Below, one piece after another: positions 24,170 to 31,946 of a stretch of 53,781 nt of DNA. Source of the stretch: Micromonospora inaquosa (GTDB lineage Bacteria; Actinomycetota; Actinomycetes; Mycobacteriales; Micromonosporaceae); the NCBI RefSeq assembly GCF_003857055.1, contig NZ_QGSZ01000241.1, forward strand, positions 1 through 53,781, given 5' to 3'. Position 1 is the stretch's first letter, and every line of letters begins with the position of its first letter. The notes below the pieces were generated by a model, which was not told the DNA's origin, did not search any database, and saw only the letters and a list, made by a program, of their open reading frames with translations. Both the position numbers and the translations under genes were made by a program.

Positions 24170-24730
24170 GTGCTTGCTGCTGAGGCCCCGAAGATCACCG
24201 ACTGGATGCAGGCGTGGGGAAGCCTGGCAGGTCTCGCGCTATCGGGGATAGCCGCGCTCGCGACTGTGCTCTTGCTGCGCCATGAGATCCGCGTACGCCG
24301 GGACGAGCAGCGAGACAATGAGGCGGCCCAGGCGCGATTGGTGGTCGGGCGAATTAAGGCGATTGAAAGGAGCATGCTGCTTGAGATAGCGTCTAGCGGG
24401 GCGTATTTACGTTACGAGGTTGTGTGGGAGGTGTCTAACTACAGCGGTTTGCCAGTCTTTGATCTAACCGTGAATCTTTTTGAGGATGTAGTGCCAGCCG
24501 CTAGGGCTGATGTCGTGGATGGAACCTTTTCGGCCAAGTTTCAGGTTGATGAGGCATTGGCTGAAACTTATAGCGTTGGCGAGATCCCGATTACCATCCA
24601 ATACTCAGATGCGTCGGGCTTGCGGTGGCGTCGGCGCGGCCTTGGCACTCCGACTCGGCAGTTCGTTCCCAAGGTAAGTCCTCTCTATATGTGGCGGCTC
24701 AGGTATCGTCACCGACGGCGAAAAAGTTGA
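24170..24730 (+). CDS. Membrane protein with C-terminal beta domain (TDWMQAWGS family, copy 2)
   Basis: This 186-residue paralogue of the protein at 19834 shares KITDWMQAWGS at residues 8-18, a hydrophobic segment at about 18-36, an LLRHE junction and a charged helix. It ends in a beta domain containing a D-x-S-G-L-R-W stretch that matches the D-x-T-G-Q-R-W of copy 1. It lacks the first membrane helix of copy 1, because an in-frame stop at 24131 precedes the GTG start. It may be an N-terminally shortened copy or a natural one-helix form. No ribosome site is obvious, and the function is unknown. Confidence 0.55.
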   Translation: MLAAEAPKITDWMQAWGSLAGLALSGIAALATVLLLRHEIRVRRDEQRDNEAAQARLVVGRIKAIERSMLLEIASSGAYLRYEVVWEVSNYSGLPVFDLTVNLFEDVVPAARADVVDGTFSAKFQVDEALAETYSVGEIPITIQYSDASGLRWRRRGLGTPTRQFVPKVSPLYMWRLRYRHRRRKS

Positions 24731-25419
24731 TCGGGCTGCGGCGTTCCCGATTACACGAGATGCTGCACTCCGGTCCCCACCACTGAATGTCGATCCGCTG
24801 GCCAAGTGCTCGTACTCGTCCTCGACCCGCTCAAGTCGGCGTTTTGCGTCACCGATCAACTTCCGCAAGGCTTGTTCGGTCTCGCCGATGTCGTCAGACT
24901 GGTCGGACAACGCGACGCGCAGCTCGGGAGAGTCAGCGGCATGGAACACCTACTCCAAGACGTACCTCAACGGTGCCACTGGCACTGACGGGAGGCCTGA
25001 ACACCGGCCCTGGTGAGACCGCGCCGTGAGTTCGCCTTGGGTGCCAACCGCTTCGATTACCAACGTTCCCGACGGCGGTGAACAGTCTGCGACGTGTCCC
25101 CCCGGACAGGACAACCCACATGCGTCGGCATCCCGCTCACACACGACGCAAGGAATGCCGGGCACTGGCACCGATACGAATATTTTCTTTGGTAGGCGGG
25201 TCACGATGGGTAGGCGCACGTCGTCTTCTTTATGAGGTAGGTCCTATGGCGGTCTGTGGGGGTGCGCGGGAATCTGACGCCGGCCTGCCCCCGTTTACCC
25301 CCCGAAAACCCCCGCTTGAGGTTGACAACCAGTGACAGAAAGAGATGACCGCTTTGGCGTGTCTGTGCAGCTCAGCGCCTAGCCTTGACAGTCATTGACA
25401 AGGTCGAGGTGGCTACGGT
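24731..25419. other. 689-base stretch with only gene fragments
   Basis: No frame here has both a plausible start and protein-like composition. The minus-strand frame at 24605-24949 contains a coiled-coil-like segment (residues about 20-45) but overlaps the 24170 gene and lacks a ribosome site. The region lies directly before the tRNA remnant, where an integrase gene might be expected; none is seen. Confidence 0.4.
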
Positions 25420-25462
25420 CGGTAACCGCGGGTTCGGGGTTCGAGTCCCTGGCGGCGCACCA
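25420..25462 (+). other. 3' part of a tRNA gene including encoded CCA (putative attachment site)
   Basis: The segment contains a T-arm with a 5-bp stem (25435-25439 with 25447-25451, one G-U) enclosing the TTCGAGT loop. A 7-base acceptor strand GCGGCGC, discriminator A and CCA (25460-25462) follow. No matching 5' acceptor strand (GCGCCGC), D-arm or proper anticodon loop with T33 can be found upstream, so this is not a complete tRNA. A tRNA 3' remnant is the usual scar of tyrosine-recombinase integration. Confidence 0.65.
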
Positions 25463-25520
25463 ACGAGATAGGCCCTGACCTGGTGGTTCACACCGTATCG
25501 GGGCCTTTTTCGCGTACGGC
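25448..25520 (+). repeat. Direct repeat copy 1: tRNA tip plus terminator
   Basis: The first 16 bases (CCTGGCGGCGCACCAA) and, after an 8-base insert, 49 further bases recur at 27597-27661 with four mismatches in the 49. The repeat spans the last bases of the tRNA acceptor and a downstream terminator. Confidence 0.85.
25471..25510 (+). terminator. Rho-independent terminator after the tRNA remnant
   Basis: GGCCCTGA (25471-25478) pairs with TCGGGGCC (25498-25505), an inner GGTG/CACC stem lies between them, and a TTTTT tract (25506-25510) follows. Confidence 0.85.
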
Positions 25521-25670
25521 GGTGGCGGGTGGCCGCTCGGTGGGTGCTCGGGAACCGTCGGATCGGTTCGCGTCGGGTGGGATGCGATGCCATGTATGTG
25601 GACGTCGTCGGCCGGTCTCGACGGTGTTCGCCAGGTATCGATGATTGTGCTCCGGCCGTAGGATGCGCGC

Positions 25671-26303
25671 GTGCAACCTATCGACAGGCAAGAGTTCGCT
25701 GCTGGTGTGCGATGGTGGCAGACGAAAACGAAGTGGCCGAACGACTTCCATAACGGTGCTTATGCGGTGCTGGCCGCCCAGAACCCGGATGGCGAGTTTC
25801 TGGACGACTGGTGGCCGGACTTCGGTCGGCGACTGACCTCCTGGAAGGCGTTGCGCCCGCACTCTCGAGCCGACGTGAATGTTCGACTGGTCGCCAACCG
25901 GGACAGCTTGGCCACCGCCTGGCATCAGGCATGCGCGCCGGTGAAGGATATGGATATCTCCGGCGTTACCTGGGAGCAAGTGCGGGCGTTTGCCGAGGTG
26001 GTCGGGCGGCTGAAGCCAACAAAGTCGGGTTCTCCGGTCTTCCAATCGAAGTTCTGCCACTTTCTGCTTCCCCGAATTTTCCCAGTGTTCGACAGGGCTG
26101 CGGTTGGTGGCTTTCGCACCTACGAGATCTATTTCAACAGGGTCAAGTGCATGTGGGGGGCCACCCACGCTGACCTTCAAGCCGAGCTGATTGCGGACCT
26201 GGCCCGGCTCGTCGAAGAGAATGGTCAAAGCCGTCTGCACGACGGCTTCCCGGTGGCAACCAAGATCACCGAGCTGGCGCTCATTGGACGTCGTCACGCC
26301 TGA
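25671..26303 (+). CDS. Hypothetical protein between tRNA-terminator repeats
   Basis: This is a 210-residue soluble protein rich in Trp and Phe. I see no signal peptide or membrane helix. A central segment, FQSKFCHFLLPRIFPVFD, is its most distinctive feature, and it looks like proteins of unknown function found near restriction or mobile genes; I cannot name a family. The start is GTG 25671 with a weak AGGATG upstream. It begins 160 bases after the tRNA-remnant terminator and is followed by a pentapeptide-repeat gene 38 bases later. Confidence 0.6.
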   Translation: MQPIDRQEFAAGVRWWQTKTKWPNDFHNGAYAVLAAQNPDGEFLDDWWPDFGRRLTSWKALRPHSRADVNVRLVANRDSLATAWHQACAPVKDMDISGVTWEQVRAFAEVVGRLKPTKSGSPVFQSKFCHFLLPRIFPVFDRAAVGGFRTYEIYFNRVKCMWGATHADLQAELIADLARLVEENGQSRLHDGFPVATKITELALIGRRHA

Positions 26304-26341
26304 TGTCGTGCCCACCTCGCGCCCGCACAGGTTGAGGACAC

Positions 26342-27004
26342 ATGCGCACCACCACGATCGGCGACGTGAAGGTCCTGCTGCCGGACCTCGAACCGGACGA
26401 CCTCGACGCCACGACGGACCTGGACGGCAACCTCACCGAGGCCCTCGTCGACGGCGCGGCGTGGCACGGCTCGCACCTTGAGGACGCGCGCATCCGCAGC
26501 AGTCTGATCACCGGCGTGGACCTGAGCGAGAGCACCTGGGAGGCGGGCAGCCTCTACGGCTGCGAGATCACCCGCACCGACTTCTCCGGCGCGACCCTGA
26601 CCGGCATCACCATCGAGCGGTGCGCCATTACCGGCTCCCGGTTCACCGGCACCCGACTCACCGACGTACGCCTCAAGGACGTCCTGTTCGACGGTTGCCG
26701 CTTCGACTACGCCACCTTCCAACGCGTCACCGCCGCCGGCTCGGTCGCGTTCACCGACTGCACTCTCACCAACGGCGCGTGGTCTTCCTGTCGGCTTCCT
26801 CGCATCGCGCTGCGGTCCTGCGACCTCACCGGACTGGAGATGGACTCCTGTCAGCTCGACGGCACCGACCTGCGGGGCAGCCCCCTCCAGGGCCTCAAGA
26901 CGCCGCTGGACAACCTGCGCGGCGTGACCCTCGGCGAGGCCCAACTTCCTGACCTCACCCAGTTGGCCGTGGCCGCCCTCAATCTCACCGTGCGCAACGA
27001 CTGA
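26342..27004 (+). CDS. Pentapeptide-repeat protein
   Basis: This 220-residue protein is built largely of tandem five-residue repeats centred on Leu/Phe with Asp/Thr/Ser/Cys at flanking positions (for example DLSESTWEAG, TDFSGATLTG, FDGCRFDYATF, CDLTGLEMDSCQLDG). This pattern folds as a right-handed quadrilateral beta-helix. Some members mimic DNA and protect gyrase from inhibitors, while others have unknown partners. The start has GAGGACAC immediately upstream. The short spacing to the P-loop kinase gene (15 bases) suggests co-expression. Confidence 0.88.
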   Translation: MRTTTIGDVKVLLPDLEPDDLDATTDLDGNLTEALVDGAAWHGSHLEDARIRSSLITGVDLSESTWEAGSLYGCEITRTDFSGATLTGITIERCAITGSRFTGTRLTDVRLKDVLFDGCRFDYATFQRVTAAGSVAFTDCTLTNGAWSSCRLPRIALRSCDLTGLEMDSCQLDGTDLRGSPLQGLKTPLDNLRGVTLGEAQLPDLTQLAVAALNLTVRND

Positions 27005-27019
27005 AGCCGAGGAGGCATC

Positions 27020-27589
27020 GTGCTCGCTGAACCCACTGGCAGCCTGGACACGATCCTCGTCTGCGTCCGGGGCAACTCCGGCTCGGGCAAGAGCAGCACC
27101 GCCCGCGAGCTACGACGCCGGCACGGCCGGGGCTGCGCCCTGGTCGAGCAGGACTACCTGCGTCGCATCCTGCTGCGCGAACGGGACAAGCCCGGCGGCG
27201 CGGCACCGGCGTTGATCGGGCAGACCGTCCGGTTCGCGCTGGACCACGGCTATCACGTCGTGCTGGAGGGCATCCTGCACACCAGCCGCTACCGAAGCAT
27301 GCTGACCTCCCTGTGGGACGGGCACCGCGGCCGGTCGCTGTTCTGCTATCTCGACGTGTCCCTGGCCGAGACCCTGCGCCGACACCTCACGCGTCCGCAG
27401 GTCACCGAGTTCACCAGCGATCAGATGAGCGGCTGGTACGCCGCTCACGATGTTCTGGGCTGGCCGGGCGAACTCGTCCTACCGGAGACCACCACTCTGG
27501 ACGAGGCCGTCGAGGCCATTGCCGCTGCCGCCGGGCTACCCCAGACCGGACGCGACGACGACCTGCTGCCGAACGTTCCGCCGTCCTGA
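27020..27589 (+). CDS. P-loop kinase, zeta-toxin/AAA-kinase-like
   Basis: This is a 189-residue nucleotide kinase-like protein. Its Walker A motif GNSGSGKSS lies at residues 18-26, followed by VEQDYLRR with an acidic residue in the position used by zeta/chloramphenicol-phosphotransferase-like kinases, and HVVLEGILH as a second core strand. The substrate is unknown; related proteins phosphorylate small molecules or UDP-sugars. GTG 27020 has GAGGAGG upstream. The gene ends just before the second tRNA-tip/terminator repeat. Confidence 0.8.
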   Translation: MLAEPTGSLDTILVCVRGNSGSGKSSTARELRRRHGRGCALVEQDYLRRILLRERDKPGGAAPALIGQTVRFALDHGYHVVLEGILHTSRYRSMLTSLWDGHRGRSLFCYLDVSLAETLRRHLTRPQVTEFTSDQMSGWYAAHDVLGWPGELVLPETTTLDEAVEAIAAAAGLPQTGRDDDLLPNVPPS

Positions 27590-27596
27590 TCGGCAG

Positions 27597-27661
27597 CCTG
27601 GCGGCGCACCAAGCCCTGACCTGGTGGTTAACACCGGGCCGGGGCCTTTTTCGCGTACGCC
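27597..27661 (+). repeat. Direct repeat copy 2: tRNA tip plus terminator
   Basis: This is the second copy of the repeat at 25448. The tRNA part is limited to CCTGGCGGCGCACCA; the T-arm upstream is absent. The following 49 bases match copy 1 at 45 positions. Confidence 0.85.
27613..27651 (+). terminator. Rho-independent terminator, copy 2
   Basis: GCCCTGACC and GGCCGGGGC pair with one mismatch around a stem-forming interior and are followed by TTTTT (27647-27651). It is placed to terminate the kinase transcript. Confidence 0.8.
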
Positions 27662-27700
27662 GATCGTGAGTGGTCGTTCGTACGTAGCGCCTGCACGCAT

Positions 27701-28549
27701 TTAGCGGCGCAGTGCGGCTCGGACGAGATCAGCGACGGCTCGGGAGCGGCTGTGCGGGGGCCAGGCGATGACCGTGGTGACTTCTGGCGCGTCCACGATC
27801 GGTACGGCGACGAGATCATGGGTCAACTGGGATCGGGCGGAATCAGGCACGATCAGCAAGGTCCGGCCAAGGGAGATCAGCTGGAAAAGTTGTGAGTGAC
27901 TCTGCGCCTCGGGGCCTGGGCCGTCGGGATAGGTGCCGTCATTGGCGGGCCAGCGCGGCAGCGGCAGGTCGGGCAGCTCGGTCACCTCGCTGAGCTGCAG
28001 ACTCGTGCGGGTGGTGAGGGGGTGGCCGGCCGGGAGGATGGCGACCTGGCCCTCGGTGAGCAGTTCTTCGGTGTCGAACCCGGTCAGGTCGTCGAACGGG
28101 TGGTGAAGGATCGCGACATCGGCACGTCCGGTCCGTAACAGTCGTTCTTGTTCGCCGGGGCCACACAGCACCACGTCGACGTCGACCGATCCAGATTCGG
28201 CGGCGTAGGCGTGCAGCAGCTTCGCGAGCAATTCGCTGGACGCTCCAGCCTTGGTCGCCAGCACGACGCTGGGCCGACCAGTGGCGGCGAGAGCTGCGCG
28301 TCGGGCGCGATGCTCGGCAGCTTCCACGGCGTCCAGCGCTGCTCGTCCCTCGCGGAGCAGGACCGCACCGGCTTCGGTCAGGGTCACCGACCGGCTGTCG
28401 CGCTTGAGCAAGGCGACACCCAGGCGGCGTTCGAGCTGACTGATCGCCCGCGACAGTGGCGGCTGGGCTATGCCCAGGCGTTGCGCCGCTCGGCCGAAGT
28501 GCAGCTCCTCGGCCACGGCGACGAAGTACCGCAGCTCTCGTGTCTCCAC
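27701..28549 (-). CDS. LysR-family transcriptional regulator
   Basis: This 282-residue LysR protein opens with the conserved winged HTH (residues 1-60, with LHFGRAAQRLGIAQPPLSRAI), followed by a ligand-binding periplasmic-binding-protein-like domain. It is divergent from the SDR gene at 28655. The shared 105-base intergenic region contains a symmetrical LysR box, so it most likely controls that oxidoreductase and itself. The effector is unknown. Confidence 0.93.
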   Translation of the reverse strand: METRELRYFVAVAEELHFGRAAQRLGIAQPPLSRAISQLERRLGVALLKRDSRSVTLTEAGAVLLREGRAALDAVEAAEHRARRAALAATGRPSVVLATKAGASSELLAKLLHAYAAESGSVDVDVVLCGPGEQERLLRTGRADVAILHHPFDDLTGFDTEELLTEGQVAILPAGHPLTTRTSLQLSEVTELPDLPLPRWPANDGTYPDGPGPEAQSHSQLFQLISLGRTLLIVPDSARSQLTHDLVAVPIVDAPEVTTVIAWPPHSRSRAVADLVRAALRR

Positions 28550-28580
28550 GTCTGAAGCCTAGCCGGGTACGGAGGTGCGG

Positions 28581-28599
28581 CGATACCCTCACGGTATCG
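28581..28599. promoter_or_regulatory. LysR-type operator (T-N11-A) between LysR and SDR genes
   Basis: CGATACC-CTCAC-GGTATCG is a perfect 7-bp dyad containing T(28584)-N11-A(28596), the classical LysR recognition pattern. It lies 31 bases from the LysR start and 55 from the SDR start. Confidence 0.8.
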
Positions 28600-28654
28600 G
28601 TCATGACTCAGGTGGTCTTGGCCGGTTCGCGGGCCGTGACTCACAGTCGAAGAC

Positions 28655-29386
28655 ATGACTGACACGAAGATCGCCCTGGTCACCGGGGCCAACAAGGGCA
28701 TTGGGTACGAGATTGCGGCAGGCCTGGGTGCGCTGGGCTGGACCGTGGGGGTCGGGGCGCGAGAGCAGACCCGGCGGGATGCGGCGGTGACACGGCTGCG
28801 GGACGCCGGCGTCGACGCCTTCGGTGTTCCGTTGGATGTCACCGACGACCGCAGTGTCGCCGCCGCAGCCGACCTGATCGCCGAACGTGCCGGACGCCTC
28901 GATGCCCTGGTCAACAACGCTGGAATCACCGGCGACAGGCCGCAGCAGCCGAGCAGCGTCGATCCGACGATCATCCGTACGGTGGTGGAGACCAACGTCA
29001 TCGGCGTCATCCGGGTGACGAACGCCATGCTGCCGTTGCTTCGCCGGTCGGCCTCGCCACGCATCGTCAACATGTCCAGCAGCGTCGGTTCTCTGACCCG
29101 GCAGTCGGGCGGCTATGGCGAGACCACCACGGGCCCGGTCGCCGCGGCCTACGCGCCCTCAAAGTCGTTCCTGAACGCGGTGACCCTTCAGTACGTCCGC
29201 GAACTGGCAGACACGAACATCCTGATCAACTGCGCCTGCCCGGGCTTCGTCGCCACGGACCTCAACGGCTTCCGTGGGGTGCGTACGCCCCAGCAGGGCG
29301 CGGCGACCGCCATCCGCCTGGCCACACTGCCCGACGGGGGCCCCACCGGCGGTTTCTTCGAGGACGCCGGTGTGGTGCCCTGGTGA
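28655..29386 (+). CDS. Short-chain dehydrogenase/reductase
   Basis: This is a 243-residue classical SDR. The nucleotide-binding motif TGANKGIG lies at residues 10-17, NNAG near residue 90, a catalytic Ser region VNMSSSVGS, and YAPSK with the Tyr-x3-Lys pair near residues 166-170. It should oxidise or reduce a small carbonyl or alcohol with NAD(P)(H). The substrate is not deducible. It is transcribed divergently from the LysR gene, which is its probable regulator. Confidence 0.93.
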   Translation: MTDTKIALVTGANKGIGYEIAAGLGALGWTVGVGAREQTRRDAAVTRLRDAGVDAFGVPLDVTDDRSVAAAADLIAERAGRLDALVNNAGITGDRPQQPSSVDPTIIRTVVETNVIGVIRVTNAMLPLLRRSASPRIVNMSSSVGSLTRQSGGYGETTTGPVAAAYAPSKSFLNAVTLQYVRELADTNILINCACPGFVATDLNGFRGVRTPQQGAATAIRLATLPDGGPTGGFFEDAGVVPW

Positions 29387-29442
29387 CGGCTCGCGACTCC
29401 CGCGCCGACCCGACGCGCGCCACCGGCGGGCATCGCGGCAGG

Positions 29443-31113
29443 TCAGCTGGTGGCCCGCTTCGGGAGTAGCAGTTCCTCGTGATCGAGTTCACGTTCCAGT
29501 ACGCGGAGTTCCTCGTCCGGCAGCCGGCCGGAGTCGCGCCAGCGCACGAGTTCCTCGCGCTGCGCGTCGATGGCTGTCCGCCGGACACGAAGCGCCGTCT
29601 CGTACTCCGGTGAGGTCTGTATCTCGGATGAGCCGCTCTGCTCCAGATGGTCCAGCCGCCAGCGGTAGCGCGCCAGTCGGGCCAGCAGTTGCGTACGGGT
29701 CTTGTTGACGGCCGCCGCGCTGTCCGGCTCCGCGGCGGCAACGTCGTCGAGGCGGGCCAGGGCGGCCTCGACCGCCGCCGAGCGGGCCTCGTTGCGTACG
29801 CGGGCCTGGTCCGTTTCGTTGGCGCGTAGGCCCAGCATCCGCACGAGCGGCGCGAACGTCAGGCCCTGCCCGACGAGTGTCACCAGGACGACCACGAAGG
29901 TGCAGAGCAGCAGGAGGTCACGGTCGGGAAAGGGTGCGCCGCTGTCGGTGGTCAGCGGCAGGGTGAAGATCGCGGCCAGGCTGATCACGCCACGGGTGCC
30001 GGACCAGCTCAGCGCCACCACTTCACGGGAGGTGAGTCGGCGGGCGTTGCGGTCAGCGCGCTCGATCTGCCGGGCAGTCCCGGGGTCGTCCTGCTCGGAG
30101 ATTCCGCCCAGCCGGGTGTGCAGCGACCGGGGGAGGGACTGGGTCATCACCAGCCACGCGGGGCGTAGCAGGAGCACCACGCCGACCGATACGGCGATGG
30201 CGGTGACGATGGTCGACGTGTCGTACTGACGCACGCCCTTGACGACCTCGGGAAGCTGCTGGCCGATCAGCAGGAAGACGAAGCCTTCGAGGAGGAAGTC
30301 GACCAGCCGCCATACCGCGCTGGTCTGTAGCCGGGCGGCGCCCGAGGTGAGCTGGGGCGCCTTATGGCCGACGATCAGACCGGCGATCACCACGGCGAGC
30401 ACCCCGGAGACGTGCAGTGCCTCGCCCAACAGGTAGGCCACGAAAGGTGTCGCGAGCGAGATGGCGTTCGACAACAGCGGGTCCGCGGTGAGAGGCCGGG
30501 CCAGACGCACCAGCCAGGCGATTGTCGCTCCCACGGCGACCCCGCCGACCGCCGCCAGCACGAACTGGCCGACGGCGGACGGGAACGAGAACTCACCGCC
30601 GACGGCGGCGGCTACCGCGACGCTGAGCATCGTCAGCGCGGTGGCGTCGTTGAGCAGCCCTTCGCCCTGAATGATCGTGACCAGCTTCGGTGGCAGGTTG
30701 ACTCGGCGGCCCACCGCCAGGGCGGCCACCGGGTCAGGTGGCGCGATGGCGGCGCCGACCGCGATCCCGGCAGCGAGCGTCGCCCCGGCGACGAAGAGGT
30801 GGAACCCGATGCCGACCAGCACCCCGGTGAGGAGCACCAGCAGCACGGACAGGCTGACCACGATGCGGAGGTTCCGCCGGATGTCCAACAGCGAGGAGTC
30901 CAGCGCCGCGCTGTAGAGCAACGGCGGCAGCACGATCATGAGCACAAAGTCGGGATCAAGGCCGATGTTGGGGCCGGGGAGCATCGCGTACGCGATGCCG
31001 ATGAGCGGCAGTAGCGCCGCGGCAGGCAGACCGGTACGGGCCGCCACCCACCGCACGACGACGATGACAGCGACAGCAGCGAGCACGAACAGCAACGTCG
31101 AATGAGGGCTCAC
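29443..31113 (-). CDS. CPA1-family Na+/H+ antiporter
   Basis: This is an integral membrane antiporter of about 556 residues with around 12 helices. PPDPVAALAVGRRV matches the conserved Asp-containing ion-binding region of Na_H_Exchanger proteins. A charged cytoplasmic C-terminus follows (Arg/Glu-rich, from about residue 410), as is common in bacterial NhaP/CPA1 members. I place the start at GTG 31113 because the next residues form the first helix; the frame stays open 63 codons upstream, but that extension is Arg/Ser-rich and unlike the family. It is convergent with the SDR gene. Confidence 0.9.
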   Translation of the reverse strand: MSPHSTLLFVLAAVAVIVVVRWVAARTGLPAAALLPLIGIAYAMLPGPNIGLDPDFVLMIVLPPLLYSAALDSSLLDIRRNLRIVVSLSVLLVLLTGVLVGIGFHLFVAGATLAAGIAVGAAIAPPDPVAALAVGRRVNLPPKLVTIIQGEGLLNDATALTMLSVAVAAAVGGEFSFPSAVGQFVLAAVGGVAVGATIAWLVRLARPLTADPLLSNAISLATPFVAYLLGEALHVSGVLAVVIAGLIVGHKAPQLTSGAARLQTSAVWRLVDFLLEGFVFLLIGQQLPEVVKGVRQYDTSTIVTAIAVSVGVVLLLRPAWLVMTQSLPRSLHTRLGGISEQDDPGTARQIERADRNARRLTSREVVALSWSGTRGVISLAAIFTLPLTTDSGAPFPDRDLLLLCTFVVVLVTLVGQGLTFAPLVRMLGLRANETDQARVRNEARSAAVEAALARLDDVAAAEPDSAAAVNKTRTQLLARLARYRWRLDHLEQSGSSEIQTSPEYETALRVRRTAIDAQREELVRWRDSGRLPDEELRVLERELDHEELLLPKRATS

Positions 31114-31327
31114 CCGGTTACACCCCCTGGAGCGGCGCGAGGTTCTGCGGATCCACTGCGGGCTCGCGTCGGAGCCGGCAGTTCGGCGCCGTTGGTGCCG
31201 GGCAGCGCGGCCAGCAGCAGTAACGAGCGTACCCGCTTGATCAACCGAACCTGGCCGCCTGCTGGACACGGCCACCGTGCCCAGCACCGCCGCCGACGAC
31301 AACCGGTACGCGCGCCGGCGAATCAGG

Positions 31328-31672
31328 TCAGGAGCCGCCCGCCGAACGGGGCGCGTACATGATCAAGGCGACGCCGATCAGGCAGATGCCGGCGCCGATG
31401 ACGTCCCAGCGGTCGGGCCGGAACTTGTCGACGATCACGCCCCAGGCGAGGGACCCGGCGACGAACACACCGCCGTAGGCGGCGAGGATGCGTCCGAAGT
31501 TCGGGTCGGGTTGGAAGGTGGCGACGAATCCGTACGCGCCGAGGGCGATGACTCCGGCGGCGATCCACCACAGGCCGCGGTGCTCACGCCAGCCCTGCCA
31601 GATCAGCCACGCCCCGCCGATCTCGAACAGGGCGGCGACGACGAACAGCAGGATCGAGCGTACGACGGTCAT
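31328..31672 (-). CDS. YnfA/UPF0060-family membrane protein
   Basis: This 114-residue protein has four hydrophobic helices and matches the YnfA (UPF0060) pattern: [19 protein letters not shown] at the start and AYGGVFV with [10 protein letters not shown] in the second half. Related small multidrug resistance-like proteins act in membrane transport, but the substrates of this family are poorly defined. The start is ATG 31672; the frame opens further upstream, but the added residues are not conserved-looking. Confidence 0.85.
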   Translation of the reverse strand: MTVVRSILLFVVAALFEIGGAWLIWQGWREHRGLWWIAAGVIALGAYGFVATFQPDPNFGRILAAYGGVFVAGSLAWGVIVDKFRPDRWDVIGAGICLIGVALIMYAPRSAGGS

Positions 31673-31829
31673 CGGTGGACCGTACCCGTCTGCCCCGGCC
31701 CGCGATCCTGGAGTGTGCGGATCTCGCACGCTTTCGGACGCTCTCGTACGGCCCTTTCCGTTGACGCTGCTCGCCGCCGAATGTCAGGGTCAACAGTGTT
31801 CCGAATATTAATCCGGAGCAACGGGGGAG

Positions 31830-31865
31830 GTGAACAGAATGGTGAAGAACGACTGCGCTGGCTGA
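31830..31865 (+). promoter_or_regulatory. Possible leader peptide (MVKNDCAG) upstream of the NRPS-like operon
   Basis: A GGGGGAGG at 31823-31830 lies eight bases before ATG 31839, which opens an eight-codon frame ending in TGA 31863-31865; GTG 31830 would add three codons. It is followed 27 bases later by a 9-bp stem-loop and then the first biosynthetic gene. The arrangement is that of an attenuator or translational leader. No other role for this strong ribosome site is visible. Confidence 0.4.
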
Positions 31866-31892
31866 GCCCCGGCAGAAACCATTCTCGTGGGG

Positions 31893-31930
31893 TCGGGGCG
31901 GCCGGTGTGCGACAGCCGCGACCGCCCCGA
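31893..31930 (+). terminator. 9-bp stem-loop before the NRPS-like operon
   Basis: TCGGGGCGG (31893-31901) pairs perfectly with CCGCCCCGA (31922-31930) around a 20-base loop with its own short stem. It lies 16 bases upstream of the first structural gene and may act with the leader peptide. Confidence 0.6.
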
Positions 31931-31946
31931 TTCCTATGGAGATATC

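Noticed and set aside
24605..24949. 114-codon minus-strand frame with a coiled-coil-like segment
   Set aside because: It overlaps the better-supported gene at 24170, has no ribosome site and may be only a decayed fragment.
25372..25593. 73-codon minus-strand frame containing GTRTPNP
   Set aside because: This motif is the translated antisense of a tRNA T-arm and is a known artefact; it instead helped locate the tRNA remnant.
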